Shown here: positions 29,132 to 38,990 of the stretch, in pieces
Layout: each line of letters opens with the position of its first letter
Position numbering within the stretch: position 1 is the stretch's first letter
Origin: Colwellia hornerae
Lineage (GTDB): Bacteria > Pseudomonadota > Gammaproteobacteria > Enterobacterales > Alteromonadaceae
Direction of reading: 5' to 3'
DNA length: 64,000 nucleotides
Assembly (NCBI RefSeq): GCF_007954355.1
Contig: NZ_VOLR01000016.1
Location: 52,897 to 116,896 of the forward strand
The notes under the pieces: generated by a model
Database searches by the model: none
Seen by the model: the letters and a program-made list of their open reading frames with translations, nothing else
What the model was told of the DNA's origin: nothing
Position numbers and translations under genes: made by a program

Positions 29132-29506
29132 CAGTCAAAATAATAGTCAATCACCTTTATTTATTTCGAAATACGCAGCGATGGTCAAGCAGTAAACCCT
29201 AAAGCTTGGTTTAAATAACAGTCAAAATAACAGTCAAAATAATAGTCAATCACCTTTATTTATTTCGAAATACGCAGCGATGGTCAAGCAGTAAACCCTA
29301 AAGCTTGGTTTAAATAACAGTCAAAATAATAGTCAATCACCTTTATTTATTTCGAAATACGCAGCGATGGTCAAGCAGTTAATCCTAAAGCTTGGTTTAA
29401 ATAACAGTCAAAATAACAGTCAAAATAACAGTCAATCACCTTTATTTATTTCGAAATACGTAGCGATGGTTAAGCAGTTAACCCTGAAGCTTGGTTTAAA
29501 TAAGTA
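29078..29506 (+). repeat. five tandem copies of the envC 3' end
   Basis: The segment starting TTCGAAATACGCAGCGATGG occurs at 29,078 (inside envC) and again, with some changes, at 29,165, 29,264, 29,351 and 29,450. The spacings are 87, 99, 87 and 99 bases. The 12-base difference is an extra copy of a nested unit CAGTCAAAATAA. All periods are multiples of three, so each copy keeps the EnvC reading frame with the same C-terminal codons and in-frame TAA/TAG stops. Copies 4 and 5 carry more substitutions. The array fills most of the 458-base gap between envC and yibQ. Confidence 0.95.
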
Positions 29507-29589
29507 GAAAAATTTAACTTCTCCTCGATTTAAACTTTTTCTACTGATAATCTCAGTCAATAGTTATACTTTTCAAATTAAGAGTTCTT

Positions 29590-30354
29590 TTGCCTTTATT
29601 CCCGCTATTAGTTATTTTATTAACGTTACTGAGCATATCGCCTTCAGCAATCGCTAAAAACGCACAAGTCGCCATTATTATTGACGACATTGGTTATCGA
29701 AAAAGTGATGCTGGCGTACTAACGTTACCCGGCGCTATTACCTTCGCTATACTCCCTCATACTCCTTATGGTAAAAGACTGGCTCAACAAGGCTATAATA
29801 AAAATAACGAAATTATTTTACATATTCCCATGGAAGCAGAAAATGGTAAAAAGTTAGGTCCTGGCGCATTAACCGTCACAATGAATGAAGAGTCGATCCG
29901 TCATCAGTTAGCGCTTGCTTTTGCTGAAATACCCTTTGCTGTTGGTATGAATAATCATATGGGGAGCAAGCTAACAAAACTTTATAATCCGATGATGTGG
30001 ACGATGCGCTTTTTAAAAGAGCGAGATTTAATTTTTGTCGACAGTGTAACCACCAACAAAACCAAAGCAGAACGTATCGCCCTTCAGATAGGCGTACCAA
30101 CAACCCACCGACAAATATTTTTAGATAATCAATTAACCAGTGACTATATTGATCAACAATTTATGCAACTGATTGAGCATGCCCAGCAATATAAATCAGT
30201 AGTGGCTATTGCGCACCCTCACCCTGAAACGATCGCGGCACTCAATCGCTTAATCCCCTTACTCGCCGCCCTTGATATTGACCTGGTGTCGGTTTCAGCC
30301 TTAATTGACTCGCCCAAAAACCTGCAAGACCTTAGCGTAATCACTGAAGACTAG
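29590..30354 (+). CDS. yibQ: divergent polysaccharide deacetylase family protein YibQ
   Basis: This 254-aa periplasmic protein has a signal peptide (about 1-22) and begins at TTG with AAGAG just upstream. The fold motifs VAIIIDDIGYRKSD, FAILPHTPYG, EIILHIPMEA and NNHMGSKLT match the DUF610/YibQ branch of the NodB superfamily. The biochemical activity is not known in the family. It follows envC as in E. coli, though separated from it by the tandem array. Confidence 0.9.
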   Translation: MPLFPLLVILLTLLSISPSAIAKNAQVAIIIDDIGYRKSDAGVLTLPGAITFAILPHTPYGKRLAQQGYNKNNEIILHIPMEAENGKKLGPGALTVTMNEESIRHQLALAFAEIPFAVGMNNHMGSKLTKLYNPMMWTMRFLKERDLIFVDSVTTNKTKAERIALQIGVPTTHRQIFLDNQLTSDYIDQQFMQLIEHAQQYKSVVAIAHPHPETIAALNRLIPLLAALDIDLVSVSALIDSPKNLQDLSVITED

Positions 30355-30372
30355 AGACTGAAAACTGAAAAG

Positions 30373-31152
30373 TTAGCCATTAGCGCTTAGATAATCAATT
30401 TTATGTTTTTTCAATAAGGCTAATAAATATTTAACCGGAATCGCGTATGTTATACCGCTAGGGTTAGTGATCACCGCCTCTTTTGACTCTTGCACAAAGA
30501 CCTTATTAATAATACCAATCACGTCTCCTGAATCAACATCATATAAAGCGCTGCCACTATTGCCAGGGTAAGCGGTAGCATCAAGTTGATAGACTAAATA
30601 AGGATTACGCAACATTTTCAACATCTTAATACTGATTTGCTGAGCATTATCTACCGGAATTATCGTTGGGGTAATACTGGCAATAATACCGCGGTGGGTC
30701 ACGGGATATAAGCCTAAAATAGCGCCAATAGGAAAGCCCGTAAAAGCAACATAGCTGCCCTCTCGACTAAACTCTTTATTGGCAAGTTGCATCGCCGGTA
30801 ATGGTGCACCATGAATTTTTAGCACGGCGATATCGTGTAACTGTGAACTAGCAACAATATCAGCGGTACGCACTTTCGCCGCTTTTCCTGAACCAGTAAA
30901 CACCGCCATTTGTTGGAGGATATTCTCATCAAGTTCTTTGGGTAAAACATGAAAGTTGGTAACCACATAACGACCATTACCAATAACAAAACCACTACCG
31001 TTCAAGCTATTTTGCTGGCGACCCGATGGCGTATGAACACCAATACCTACTACCGCCGGTTTAATTTTCTCAACAGTATCGGCTAAATCGGCCAGCACTG
31101 AGTTCGTATATAAAATTAAATAAGCAGTTAATATTATTTTCAAATAACGCAT
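30373..31152 (-). CDS. secreted trypsin-like serine protease (S1 family)
   Basis: The start at 31,152 is fixed by GGAGGG 6 bases upstream; an ATG 18 bases earlier overlaps that site. The 259-aa protein has a signal peptide (about 1-21) and a trypsin-like fold with the triad His68 (VVTNFHVL), Asp in LHDIAVLKI and Ser in YPGNSGSALYD. The segment GFPIGAILGLYPVTHRGIIAS resembles DegP-type proteases, but no PDZ domain follows. Substrate unknown. It converges on yibQ and is divergent from the patatin gene. Confidence 0.85.
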   Translation of the reverse strand: MRYLKIILTAYLILYTNSVLADLADTVEKIKPAVVGIGVHTPSGRQQNSLNGSGFVIGNGRYVVTNFHVLPKELDENILQQMAVFTGSGKAAKVRTADIVASSQLHDIAVLKIHGAPLPAMQLANKEFSREGSYVAFTGFPIGAILGLYPVTHRGIIASITPTIIPVDNAQQISIKMLKMLRNPYLVYQLDATAYPGNSGSALYDVDSGDVIGIINKVFVQESKEAVITNPSGITYAIPVKYLLALLKKHKIDYLSANG

Positions 31153-31306
31153 CTTAAACCCTCCATTCATTAGAAATTTTATTTCTTGTCAATAAGTTTA
31201 CTGCGTTTTACTCGCAAAAACAGCTATGATTACTCATAATTAAAATAATTATAACAATATGTTATATCCCTGCGGGCAGGTATCTATTTTAAGGTCGTTC
31301 AACACT

Positions 31307-32131
31307 ATGACAAAAAAAACAGTAGTTCCCATATTTGCAGGAGGCGGGACACGGTTACCTGCACACGTTGGAATTTTACATGCATTACAAGCCTTTGATA
31401 TCGACTTTAACCACTTAGTCGGTGTGTCAGGTGGTAGTATCGTTAGTAGCTTATTTGCTGCTGGTTTAAGTCCTGCTGAAATTAAAGATATAGCCTTAAA
31501 TACCAACTATAACCAGTTTCGAGAGTTTTCATTATTAAAATTAATTCGCAACGGCGGTTTAAGTTCCGGTGACCGTTTTGAGCAATGGATGGATGGGCTA
31601 CTCGGTGGAAAAACATTTGCCGAGCTTGATTATAATTTACATATTGTTGCAACGGATGTAGCTAAAGGTACACCCGTTATTTTCAACAAGGAACAAACCC
31701 CTGATGTAAAAGTGTCACTAGCAGTGCGATTCTCGATGTCCATTCCCTTAATCTTTAGTTTCAAGACTTTTGGCGATCATGTCATGGTTGACGGCAGTAT
31801 TTTATCTGAAGACGCCCTTCATCGTGACTGGGCAAAAGACGGTACACCGGTGTTATGTTTTCGCCTTAAAGGCGAGCATGAGAATAATGAAATTAACATC
31901 AAGGGGTTTTTTCCCATTTATAAGTACGTGACCCTACTTATTCGTACCTTTATGACCACCATTTCACGCGAGTATATCAATGAAGCTTTCTGGCATAACA
32001 CCGTAGTAGTCAATATTGGTAACTACTCTGCCGTTGACTTTTCTATGACAACAGAGCAAAAACAAAGCTTGTTTGATATTGGTTTCAAAACAGCACAAGA
32101 AGTATTACCGATAAAACTAGGAAAAAATTAA
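31307..32131 (+). CDS. patatin-like phospholipase
   Basis: I start at the ATG at 31,307 (275 aa), where the patatin fold begins; an upstream ATG at 31,259 adds 16 unlike residues. The oxyanion loop AGGGTRLPAHVG, the nucleophile motif GVSGGS (Ser41) and the catalytic Asp in VMVDGSI form the Ser-Asp dyad of bacterial patatins (RssA/YchK-like). It probably hydrolyses membrane phospholipids. The exosortase-associated acyltransferase follows after 101 bases. Confidence 0.88.
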   Translation: MTKKTVVPIFAGGGTRLPAHVGILHALQAFDIDFNHLVGVSGGSIVSSLFAAGLSPAEIKDIALNTNYNQFREFSLLKLIRNGGLSSGDRFEQWMDGLLGGKTFAELDYNLHIVATDVAKGTPVIFNKEQTPDVKVSLAVRFSMSIPLIFSFKTFGDHVMVDGSILSEDALHRDWAKDGTPVLCFRLKGEHENNEINIKGFFPIYKYVTLLIRTFMTTISREYINEAFWHNTVVVNIGNYSAVDFSMTTEQKQSLFDIGFKTAQEVLPIKLGKN

Positions 32132-32190
32132 ATTTTTTTATCAGTTAATAGTAATATTTATCCAATATTAGGTTATATTAATAGTATCTA

Positions 32191-32216
32191 TCGTGACGAA
32201 ATTACCCTTGTCACGA
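32191..32216. promoter_or_regulatory. inverted repeat before the acyltransferase
   Basis: TCGTGAC at 32,191-32,197 and GTCACGA at 32,210-32,216 form a perfect 7-bp dyad around 12 bases. It ends 16 bases before the acyltransferase start. It could be an operator or a hairpin near the ribosome site; no T run follows, so it is not a terminator. Confidence 0.45.
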
Positions 32217-32232
32217 AATAAGATGATGACAA

Positions 32233-33051
32233 ATGGATGAGAAGATGAGTCTTAGCAAATTAATATTAAATTCCCCCATCATTGGCGATGTCGCAAAAAA
32301 AGTGGCGTCGTTTAAGGTCAATCATGATGCCGGAAATATTGCAGAGCATTTTACCAAGTTTCTCAAACCACAGTACGCTTCTACTGACAACCTACGTAAA
32401 GAAGTCTTTAAAATTCGCCACAATGTTTATTGTGAAGAATTGGCCTTCGAAAATCAAAAAGATGATGGCATGGAAATGGATGGTTTTGATTCACATTCGA
32501 TCTTTGCTTTAATTCAACACAAACCAACCAATAATTACACCAGTTGTGTACGTATAGTGCGCTCAAGCAGTGATGATGAATTATTACCGATTGAAAAATT
32601 TTGTTATGACGCAATTCAAGACAAAAACTACGATCCTAAAAAATTCAAACGTGAAGAGATTGGTGAAATTTCTCGCTTAGCAGTGAAAGCTGATTTTAGA
32701 CGCCGTAAATCAGATCGCTTTAAAGGCTCGGCAATCGGTGCTATCAGCGAAAATTCTTACTCAGAATCAGAACTGCGTTGCTTCCCATTTATTGCGATTG
32801 GTTTATATATGGTTGCTGGCACCTTAGCTATCGATACCGGTATAAAACACGCCTATGTGATGATGGAGCCACGTTTAGCCCGTAGTATGAAGTTTGTTGG
32901 CATTAAATTTGTACAAATTGGTGAGCCCATTGAATATCATGGTTTGCGCGCCCCTTATTATATTAATGCCGAAATCTTTTTAGATAACTTAACCAGTGGC
33001 TTTAAAAGCCTATATAAAGAAATACAAAAAGATATTCGTAGTCAGTTTTAA
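32233..33051 (+). CDS. PEP-CTERM/exosortase system-associated acyltransferase
   Basis: This 272-aa protein belongs to the exosortase-associated acyltransferase family, related to LuxI-type and N-acyl amino acid synthases. The N-terminal half has VFKIRHNVYCEELAFE and the acidic DGMEMDGFDSHS. The core has CVRIVRSS, LPIEKFC and EIGEISRLAVKADFRRR, and the C-terminal half contains RSMKFVGIKF. By family knowledge it joins a fatty acyl chain from ACP to an amine. Its neighbour on the other strand is a PrsT-type lipoprotein, the usual genomic link. Met5 is an alternative start. Confidence 0.9.
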   Translation: MDEKMSLSKLILNSPIIGDVAKKVASFKVNHDAGNIAEHFTKFLKPQYASTDNLRKEVFKIRHNVYCEELAFENQKDDGMEMDGFDSHSIFALIQHKPTNNYTSCVRIVRSSSDDELLPIEKFCYDAIQDKNYDPKKFKREEIGEISRLAVKADFRRRKSDRFKGSAIGAISENSYSESELRCFPFIAIGLYMVAGTLAIDTGIKHAYVMMEPRLARSMKFVGIKFVQIGEPIEYHGLRAPYYINAEIFLDNLTSGFKSLYKEIQKDIRSQF

Positions 33052-33059
33052 ACTCTCCT

Positions 33060-33095
33060 AATAAATCAGCCACCTTGTGACTGATTTATTTTATT
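33060..33095. terminator. bidirectional terminator between acyltransferase and TPR lipoprotein gene
   Basis: A 10-bp stem AATAAATCAG (33,060-33,069) pairs with CTGATTTATT (33,081-33,090), and T-rich sequence follows. It sits between two convergent genes and may serve both. Confidence 0.65.
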
Positions 33096-33139
33096 ACAAC
33101 ACCTGCTGCCAGTTATAACATCACTGTTTTAGCTTAAAC

Positions 33140-35887
33140 TTATTCAGATAGTTGACGCTTTTTCTCTTGTTGCGCGGCAGTTCCACCCGTTACCCCTATT
33201 AGTAAGCGTTGAGCTTCTTTGTTGTTTTTATTGGCTAACAATGTTTCAGCAAAGTTTAAAGTAATATCAATATCTTTACCTTCAGACAACTTATAAGCCT
33301 CTTTAGCTTTGACTAACGCCTCGACAGTTTCACCCGATTTCAGCAAAACTTGCGCATAAGTATCAACTACATTGGGTATCTCGGCATTAAGTGCATAAGC
33401 TTTTTTTGCATACTTTAGCGCTTGAATAAACTGACCTTGATCCATATAAAGCCAAGACAAGTTATTCAATACCACGATGTTTTCTGGCAAAACTTCAATC
33501 AGTCTTTCATACTCTGCGATAGCCTTATCTTGATGCTCAGCTAAATACATGTTCGCGAGACTTAGGCTAACTCTGGGATGAATTTTCTTTTCTACGTTCT
33601 CCTTATTAGCAAAATTTTCCAATAACGCAATAGCTTCCGCTTTTTGATTATTCCCTTCTAAAGCAAAAGCTAGATAGGTGGCATTATTGCTATTAGGTTG
33701 AGCTTGGTATTGTTGTGTTAACTTAGGCACAGCATCAGCAAAATTTCTTTCAAGGAGAAAAATTCTTCCCGAGATCCCAGCAATTAAATCTTCATTAATA
33801 GTGAATTTATCTAATGTTTCAAATAAAGCTTTAGCATCAGACGTGCGATTGTTATCCAATAATATCTTCATTTTAACTAAATGTAGCATCAGATTATTTG
33901 GATGTTTTTCATCAGCTTTCTCTAAAACTCTTAACGCTCGGTCTGGCGATCTTTTATTTGTCCAATAATTTATCAACAAAAAAGAAGACTCTATATGATA
34001 GGGGTTAGTCTTTTGCCATTGCTCTAGAATCGAATAAGCATCTTTACCATCTGGATTTTTAGCATTAATACCTAGCACTAATTGCCAGTAACGCTTAGGA
34101 GTTCTAACATCTATTTTGTAATCGTTTAAGAGAGCATTGGCTTGTTTAAATTGCTCTAGATATACCAGCGCCTCAGCTAATAGAATGCCATACTTGATAT
34201 CATCTTTATTATTTTCTTGGGCCTGCATTAATACTTTTAAGCCAGCATCATTTTTATGAAAATCAAAATACTGAGTCAATATTTGTATATTATCGGGGTG
34301 CACTTTTACTGCTTTTTCCGTTAATAATATCGCTTGCTTAGTATCTTTTTGGTAATTGGCTAGCTGCACCATTTGAGTTAACGCATAAGCATTATCAGGT
34401 TCAAGCTGTAAGCTTTTTTCTAATGCGGCCTGACCTTTTATTAAATCTTTATTGGCAAAGTAAATAGCGGCTTGAAGATTATGACCTCCCGCTTTTTCAG
34501 GGTATTCTTTCAACCACTTATTAGCAATTCTAGTTGCTCGCGGTAAGTTTCCTGACTTAATTGAACTAAAAGCCAGTAAAAGTTCCGCTGAGGCTAATTC
34601 GGGATTTTTTTGTAAGGCTAATTCTAATTTATCGATACCTGATGGATCATTCATCATCAGCTTCAACATACCTACCCTTGCGGTTTCTTCAGCACTCATA
34701 TCAGTTGACGTTGAAACATAGCTCGCCATTTTCTGTGCTTGTTCATATGCGCCAACTTCAAGCAATTCATAACTTAGCGTTGCTAAAAACTGAACATCCT
34801 CTTTGTTTTTAGAATCATAGCCATTTAATGTTTCACTTATATCGTCAATTAAGCCTAACTGTAATTGACTGACTGCCAACATTCTTCTAGCTGGGTGATC
34901 GTCTGCAATGTAAGGCATTAACTCTTTTAAATAATTAACACTTTGTTCGTAGTTCTTTAAATAAAAGGCACTTGCCCCCGCGACCAATTTCAAACTAAAG
35001 GTATTAAAACCAGAGCTTAATGATTGATTAGCAAAGCGACTTGCTGCTTGATAGTCTTTATCTTCAAAACGTGCATTGGCTTTAATGTATTGTAAAAAAG
35101 GCTGTGTTGGCACTTTAGCTAGCAAAGTGTCGGCAATGGCCTCAGCCTCTTTAAATTGACCATTTTTCAATAATGCATCGGCAATAAATAACTGTACCTT
35201 GCCAGAATTAGGTTGCAGCTCTTGGTATTTTTGAAAGCTATTGACCGCTAAAGCATAATTTTTTTCAACCGATGCAGCTTGACCTTGCAGCATAAGTGCA
35301 TCGGCATTATTTGCATCTGTTGTTAAAATTCGCTCAACGAGTGTAAGTGTTAGTGTGGTATTTTGTTTTGAAAACTCTAAATAGGCACTTGCCAGTAAAC
35401 TATAAGCGTCAGAGCCAAAAAGAGAAGTAGCCGTATCAACAGTAGCTTCGGCAAGGTCATTATCACCTGTTCGCAATGCTGCCATTGTTTTATACGCAAG
35501 ATATTGAGTGCTTGGCTGGTGTAAGGTCTTAACTTGTTTAGCGAGCGCTAAAACATCACCATCTGATTCCGTTAATATATATGCTCGAGCTAACAGAGGC
35601 AGCACCTTATCGCCAGCATACTTTAATTTATTGGCACGCTCTAATTCCTTGGCTGCATTTTCAGCATCGCCGTTACTTAAATAAAGACGCCCCAATAAAA
35701 ACCGGGCATGGGCATTATCATCCGCTATTTTTAGCGCATTTTTTAGCGAGATAATGGCCGCATTATTTTGTTTTTCAACGATTGCTTGTTCGGCCTTGGC
35801 GATATAACTTTGCGCTGACTCATTATCAGAACAGGCGGACAGCACAAACAACATACTTGTACCTATGACTAACTTTAAAAGATTCAT
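33140..35887 (-). CDS. prsT: PEP-CTERM system TPR lipoprotein, PrsT type (copy 1)
   Basis: This 915-aa lipoprotein has the lipobox LSAC with Cys19 (Asp at +3 after Cys-Ser). The rest is an almost continuous array of TPR motifs, for example AAIISLKNALKIADDNAHARFLLGRLYL (positions about 42-69) and the C-terminal LNNLSWLYMDQGQFIQALKYA. The length and repeat layout match the PrsT family that accompanies exosortase/PEP-CTERM EPS loci. It likely scaffolds export or assembly of polymer in the periplasm. A second such gene lies at 39,147. Confidence 0.88.
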   Translation of the reverse strand: MNLLKLVIGTSMLFVLSACSDNESAQSYIAKAEQAIVEKQNNAAIISLKNALKIADDNAHARFLLGRLYLSNGDAENAAKELERANKLKYAGDKVLPLLARAYILTESDGDVLALAKQVKTLHQPSTQYLAYKTMAALRTGDNDLAEATVDTATSLFGSDAYSLLASAYLEFSKQNTTLTLTLVERILTTDANNADALMLQGQAASVEKNYALAVNSFQKYQELQPNSGKVQLFIADALLKNGQFKEAEAIADTLLAKVPTQPFLQYIKANARFEDKDYQAASRFANQSLSSGFNTFSLKLVAGASAFYLKNYEQSVNYLKELMPYIADDHPARRMLAVSQLQLGLIDDISETLNGYDSKNKEDVQFLATLSYELLEVGAYEQAQKMASYVSTSTDMSAEETARVGMLKLMMNDPSGIDKLELALQKNPELASAELLLAFSSIKSGNLPRATRIANKWLKEYPEKAGGHNLQAAIYFANKDLIKGQAALEKSLQLEPDNAYALTQMVQLANYQKDTKQAILLTEKAVKVHPDNIQILTQYFDFHKNDAGLKVLMQAQENNKDDIKYGILLAEALVYLEQFKQANALLNDYKIDVRTPKRYWQLVLGINAKNPDGKDAYSILEQWQKTNPYHIESSFLLINYWTNKRSPDRALRVLEKADEKHPNNLMLHLVKMKILLDNNRTSDAKALFETLDKFTINEDLIAGISGRIFLLERNFADAVPKLTQQYQAQPNSNNATYLAFALEGNNQKAEAIALLENFANKENVEKKIHPRVSLSLANMYLAEHQDKAIAEYERLIEVLPENIVVLNNLSWLYMDQGQFIQALKYAKKAYALNAEIPNVVDTYAQVLLKSGETVEALVKAKEAYKLSEGKDIDITLNFAETLLANKNNKEAQRLLIGVTGGTAAQQEKKRQLSE

Positions 35888-36222
35888 TTAAATTTCCTGT
35901 TTAGAATTATTTAGCTGCAAATTATTAGTATTCTATTATAGATACATCATACTATTATCATAGATATCATTTATCAACTGTCAATCTTTCCCATAAAAAC
36001 AAGACATAAGCCTTAATCATAACCATACAATTCAATAACATTAATTATGTGATTTATTTTTCAAGGTAAAGTGCTATAAGCATTTTTTCAAACTGAACAA
36101 TGTTCCTTCAAGTCTAATCTTAATACTCTTCTATCCTATATCAATTAACTTCTGCTATGCTTAAACACACTACATCATTGAATTTGTTATAAATCATATA
36201 TAATACATAGGCACTGAAAGTC
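35888..36222. other. 335-base divergent intergenic region
   Basis: This is the AT-rich spacer between the first TPR lipoprotein gene and the FAD oxidase gene. It must hold both promoters. No convincing operator, repeat or short gene is seen. Confidence 0.4.
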
Positions 36223-37899
36223 ATGGACACTCTATTTGAAAAGCTCAAAAATATATTATCTCCGAACGCTATTATTCTATCAACGCCAGAGCAAACAGCG
36301 CCATATTTACGAGGGACAGAGGGAATCAACCGTGACATCACTGCGGTAGTCAAAGTTGCCTTAATTGAAGATATACCGGCAATACTTAAGCTTGCCAATT
36401 CTTCTGCTATTGAAAACCAAAATCAATTTTCAGTTCATCCAATATGCTCAGGAAGAAATTGGGGCTATGGTACAGGCTTACCTCCTACAGATATATTGCC
36501 TGTCGTTATTATTGATTTATCCATGCTAAAAAGAATATGCCTGATACCAGAACTAGATCTGGTAACGATTGAGCCTGGAGTGACTCAACAAGACCTCTAT
36601 GATTATCTGCAAAAAAACAATGCTAATTATATGGTTCCTACCACAGGAGCAGGACCAGATTGTGCAATTTTAAGTAATGCTATTGAGCGTGGCTATGGGA
36701 TAACCCCAAATACCCAACATTTTGATGCTGTTACTTCATTAAAAGGTTACTGGGCATCGGGAGAGCTATTTCAATCTGCTATTAGCGACTTAGATAAAAG
36801 CACAAACCCTGATGGTACTAGTCGTGATTTAGTCGATAAAACCTTTAAATATAGTCCTGGCCCTTACATCGATGGCTTATTCACACAATCAAGTTTAGGT
36901 ATAGTTACAGAAATCACTATCAGACTCGCGCAAAAGCGAGCAGCGTTTAAGTCATTCTTTATTAAGGTTTACAATGATGATTTGTTAACAGATATTGTGC
37001 CATTAATACAAACAGCGCTCCGTAATTATGAAGGTATTGTTGGATCTATAAACCTGATGGATAAACGCAGAATATTATCGATGTTTGCGGAAAACCCCAA
37101 TGGTACTGACCAGCACCAAGTTATGTCATTAAAACAAATTGATAATATTGCTAAACAACAAGATACTCCTTGCTGGACAATTGTTGGCACAATATACGGC
37201 ACAACCGCTGTTGTGAATGTTGTGGCTAAAGAAATAAAAAACCTTTTCAAGCAAATAAAATGTAAATTTATATTTTCCGATAGCTCTATTATAAAGTTAG
37301 GTAACTTAGCGGTTAATAACACACCCCGTTTTCTTTTTAATTTGAGTCCTAAATTAGTGGGCGTAAAAAAACAATTAGATTCGTTTAATTTAGGAGAAGA
37401 AATAATGTTGGGTAAACCCAACCGGGTAGCCTTGAAGCTTGCTTACTGGAGAAATCCTAATTTACCAAGTTTCAATAATGAACCTGATCATGTCTTCTCA
37501 ATTGCGAAGGATAAATGTGGCTTACTTTGGTATGCACCACTCATCCCAATGATACCGTCAGAGATGAAACGGTATGTTAATTTTATCCGTAAAACATGCC
37601 CTAAATACAACATAGAGCCTTTTATAACCTTTACTAATTTACGCCATGACTGTATCGACAGTACGATACCGATAGTTTTCGACAGCTCAAACCCTACTGC
37701 AGTCAAAGATGCTCAGGATTGCTTAAAAGAACTTGTTTTAGAGGGGATGAATCAAGGATGGGTGCCTTACCGTTTGAATATAGATCAGCAGCAATGGTTA
37801 CTTGATAAAGATAAATCGTTTTGGAAAGCAGTACAGTTATTAAAAAATAGCTTTGATCCAAATAATATTCTTAGCCCTGGTCGCTACAATCCCAAATAG
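36223..37899 (+). CDS. FAD-linked oxidase of the vanillyl-alcohol oxidase type
   Basis: This 558-aa flavoprotein has a PCMH-type FAD-binding domain (about 35-240): VHPICSGRNWGYGTG, the VTIEPGVTQQDLYDYL segment and VPTTGAGPDCAILSNAIERG. A substrate domain follows and it ends in NILSPGRYNP, as in cresol dehydrogenase/vanillyl-alcohol oxidase relatives. The substrate is unknown. It has no signal peptide. It sits between the two PrsT genes, convergent with a PEP-CTERM gene across a shared terminator. Confidence 0.85.
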   Translation: MDTLFEKLKNILSPNAIILSTPEQTAPYLRGTEGINRDITAVVKVALIEDIPAILKLANSSAIENQNQFSVHPICSGRNWGYGTGLPPTDILPVVIIDLSMLKRICLIPELDLVTIEPGVTQQDLYDYLQKNNANYMVPTTGAGPDCAILSNAIERGYGITPNTQHFDAVTSLKGYWASGELFQSAISDLDKSTNPDGTSRDLVDKTFKYSPGPYIDGLFTQSSLGIVTEITIRLAQKRAAFKSFFIKVYNDDLLTDIVPLIQTALRNYEGIVGSINLMDKRRILSMFAENPNGTDQHQVMSLKQIDNIAKQQDTPCWTIVGTIYGTTAVVNVVAKEIKNLFKQIKCKFIFSDSSIIKLGNLAVNNTPRFLFNLSPKLVGVKKQLDSFNLGEEIMLGKPNRVALKLAYWRNPNLPSFNNEPDHVFSIAKDKCGLLWYAPLIPMIPSEMKRYVNFIRKTCPKYNIEPFITFTNLRHDCIDSTIPIVFDSSNPTAVKDAQDCLKELVLEGMNQGWVPYRLNIDQQQWLLDKDKSFWKAVQLLKNSFDPNNILSPGRYNPK

Positions 37900-37960
37900 C
37901 TAGTACTACATAAAAGAAAAGAATAAAATAAAATAAGAACAAACTTACTATCAAAAAAGC

Positions 37961-37986
37961 AAAAGGCCTCCAAACGGAGGCCTTTT
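37961..37986. terminator. bidirectional rho-independent terminator
   Basis: An 11-bp perfect stem AAAAGGCCTCC and GGAGGCCTTTT has the 4-base loop AAAC. It has A-rich and T-rich flanks on both sides and serves the converging oxidase and PEP-CTERM genes. Confidence 0.93.
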
Positions 37987-38012
37987 AATTTATTACGTGG
38001 TTATCTTAGTAA

Positions 38013-38990
38013 TTAAGATTGCTTGCGACGTGCTGCAGCTGCAAAACCTAATAAACCTAAACCAAAGATAGCAATAGAAGTTGGCTCTGGAACAGCAAAA
38101 CCAGAAGCTGTACCTGTACCGCCAACAGAATAAGTATCATAAACATCGTTCTGTTTAGCAAATTCACCTGACAAACCAAAGCCAATCATATCTACAAAGG
38201 TACTTAAGCTAGGAATGTTACGGATATCATCTGCAAGTAAAAAAGAGTCAGCAGCCAAGCCACCTGTAACGTCTAAGCCAAAAGATGAATCAGCTCGATT
38301 CAAACCAGCAACACTTGGATCAGCTGCTCCGGCAACAACACCAAAGTCAACTTCTGTAAACGACAATTCTAACCATGATTGACCATTCAAAGCATTAGTA
38401 TTATCACCAATATTAAGACCTAAATCTAAATCAGGGGTATTATCAAGGTAAATACTCATCGTAGCGCCAGCCAAATCAAGGCCAGGAGAGATACTTTGCG
38501 CTGCTGGAGAACCTATCGACGCATAATAACCTGATGCTTCAAAGTCAGCTTCAGATCCACCTGGGTTGATAAAAGTACTATATGTTGAATATCCATCAGT
38601 ATAAGCTGGGTTAGCAACAGGCACTAATGTTAAACCTAAACCTTCGAATGTAAAGGTCATTTCACAGCCATTACATTGAAATGACCCTGTAGCAGAATCT
38701 GTATTTAATTCACCGTAACCAGTAAGGTCGTAATCAGTGCGACCGTTAGCATCAGTTGCTGGTGCACCGCCTGAAAACATAGTTGTTAAGCTAGTCGCAT
38801 TATTACTGCTGTCTTCCCACCACTGTACAAAATCAAATGAAGTTGAGAATGTGCCTTTCTTGTGATCAGCATCAATATCTGTTAATTCGTTAAATGTTAC
38901 GCCACCAGGTAGAGAAACTGTTCCTGCTGTAGCTAAACTTGCTGTAGCTAACAATGTTGCAGCTACCATTCCTTTATACATGTTTTTCAT
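38013..38990 (-). CDS. PEP-CTERM sorting domain protein
   Basis: This 325-aa exported protein has a signal peptide (about 1-22) and the C-terminal sorting signal VPEPTSIAIFGLGLLGF followed by small residues and RRK. That tripartite Pro-Glu-Pro, helix, basic tail is the exosortase recognition signal. The middle is acidic and Gly/Ser/Asn/Asp-rich with one CNGC pair and looks like a beta-rich surface or matrix protein. The start has AAGG 8 bases upstream. The substrate's exosortase is not encoded in the window. Confidence 0.93.
   Translation of the reverse strand: MKNMYKGMVAATLLATASLATAGTVSLPGGVTFNELTDIDADHKKGTFSTSFDFVQWWEDSSNNATSLTTMFSGGAPATDANGRTDYDLTGYGELNTDSATGSFQCNGCEMTFTFEGLGLTLVPVANPAYTDGYSTYSTFINPGGSEADFEASGYYASIGSPAAQSISPGLDLAGATMSIYLDNTPDLDLGLNIGDNTNALNGQSWLELSFTEVDFGVVAGAADPSVAGLNRADSSFGLDVTGGLAADSFLLADDIRNIPSLSTFVDMIGFGLSGEFAKQNDVYDTYSVGGTGTASGFAVPEPTSIAIFGLGLLGFAAAARRKQS

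Noticed and set aside
29131..29589. CRISPR-like array after envC
   Set aside because: The spaced repeats have no unique spacers; every unit is a copy of the envC end, so it is a tandem duplication.
36141..36398. Minus-strand 85-codon frame over the FAD oxidase start
   Set aside because: It is the antisense shadow of the oxidase gene, with no ribosome site and no recognisable protein.
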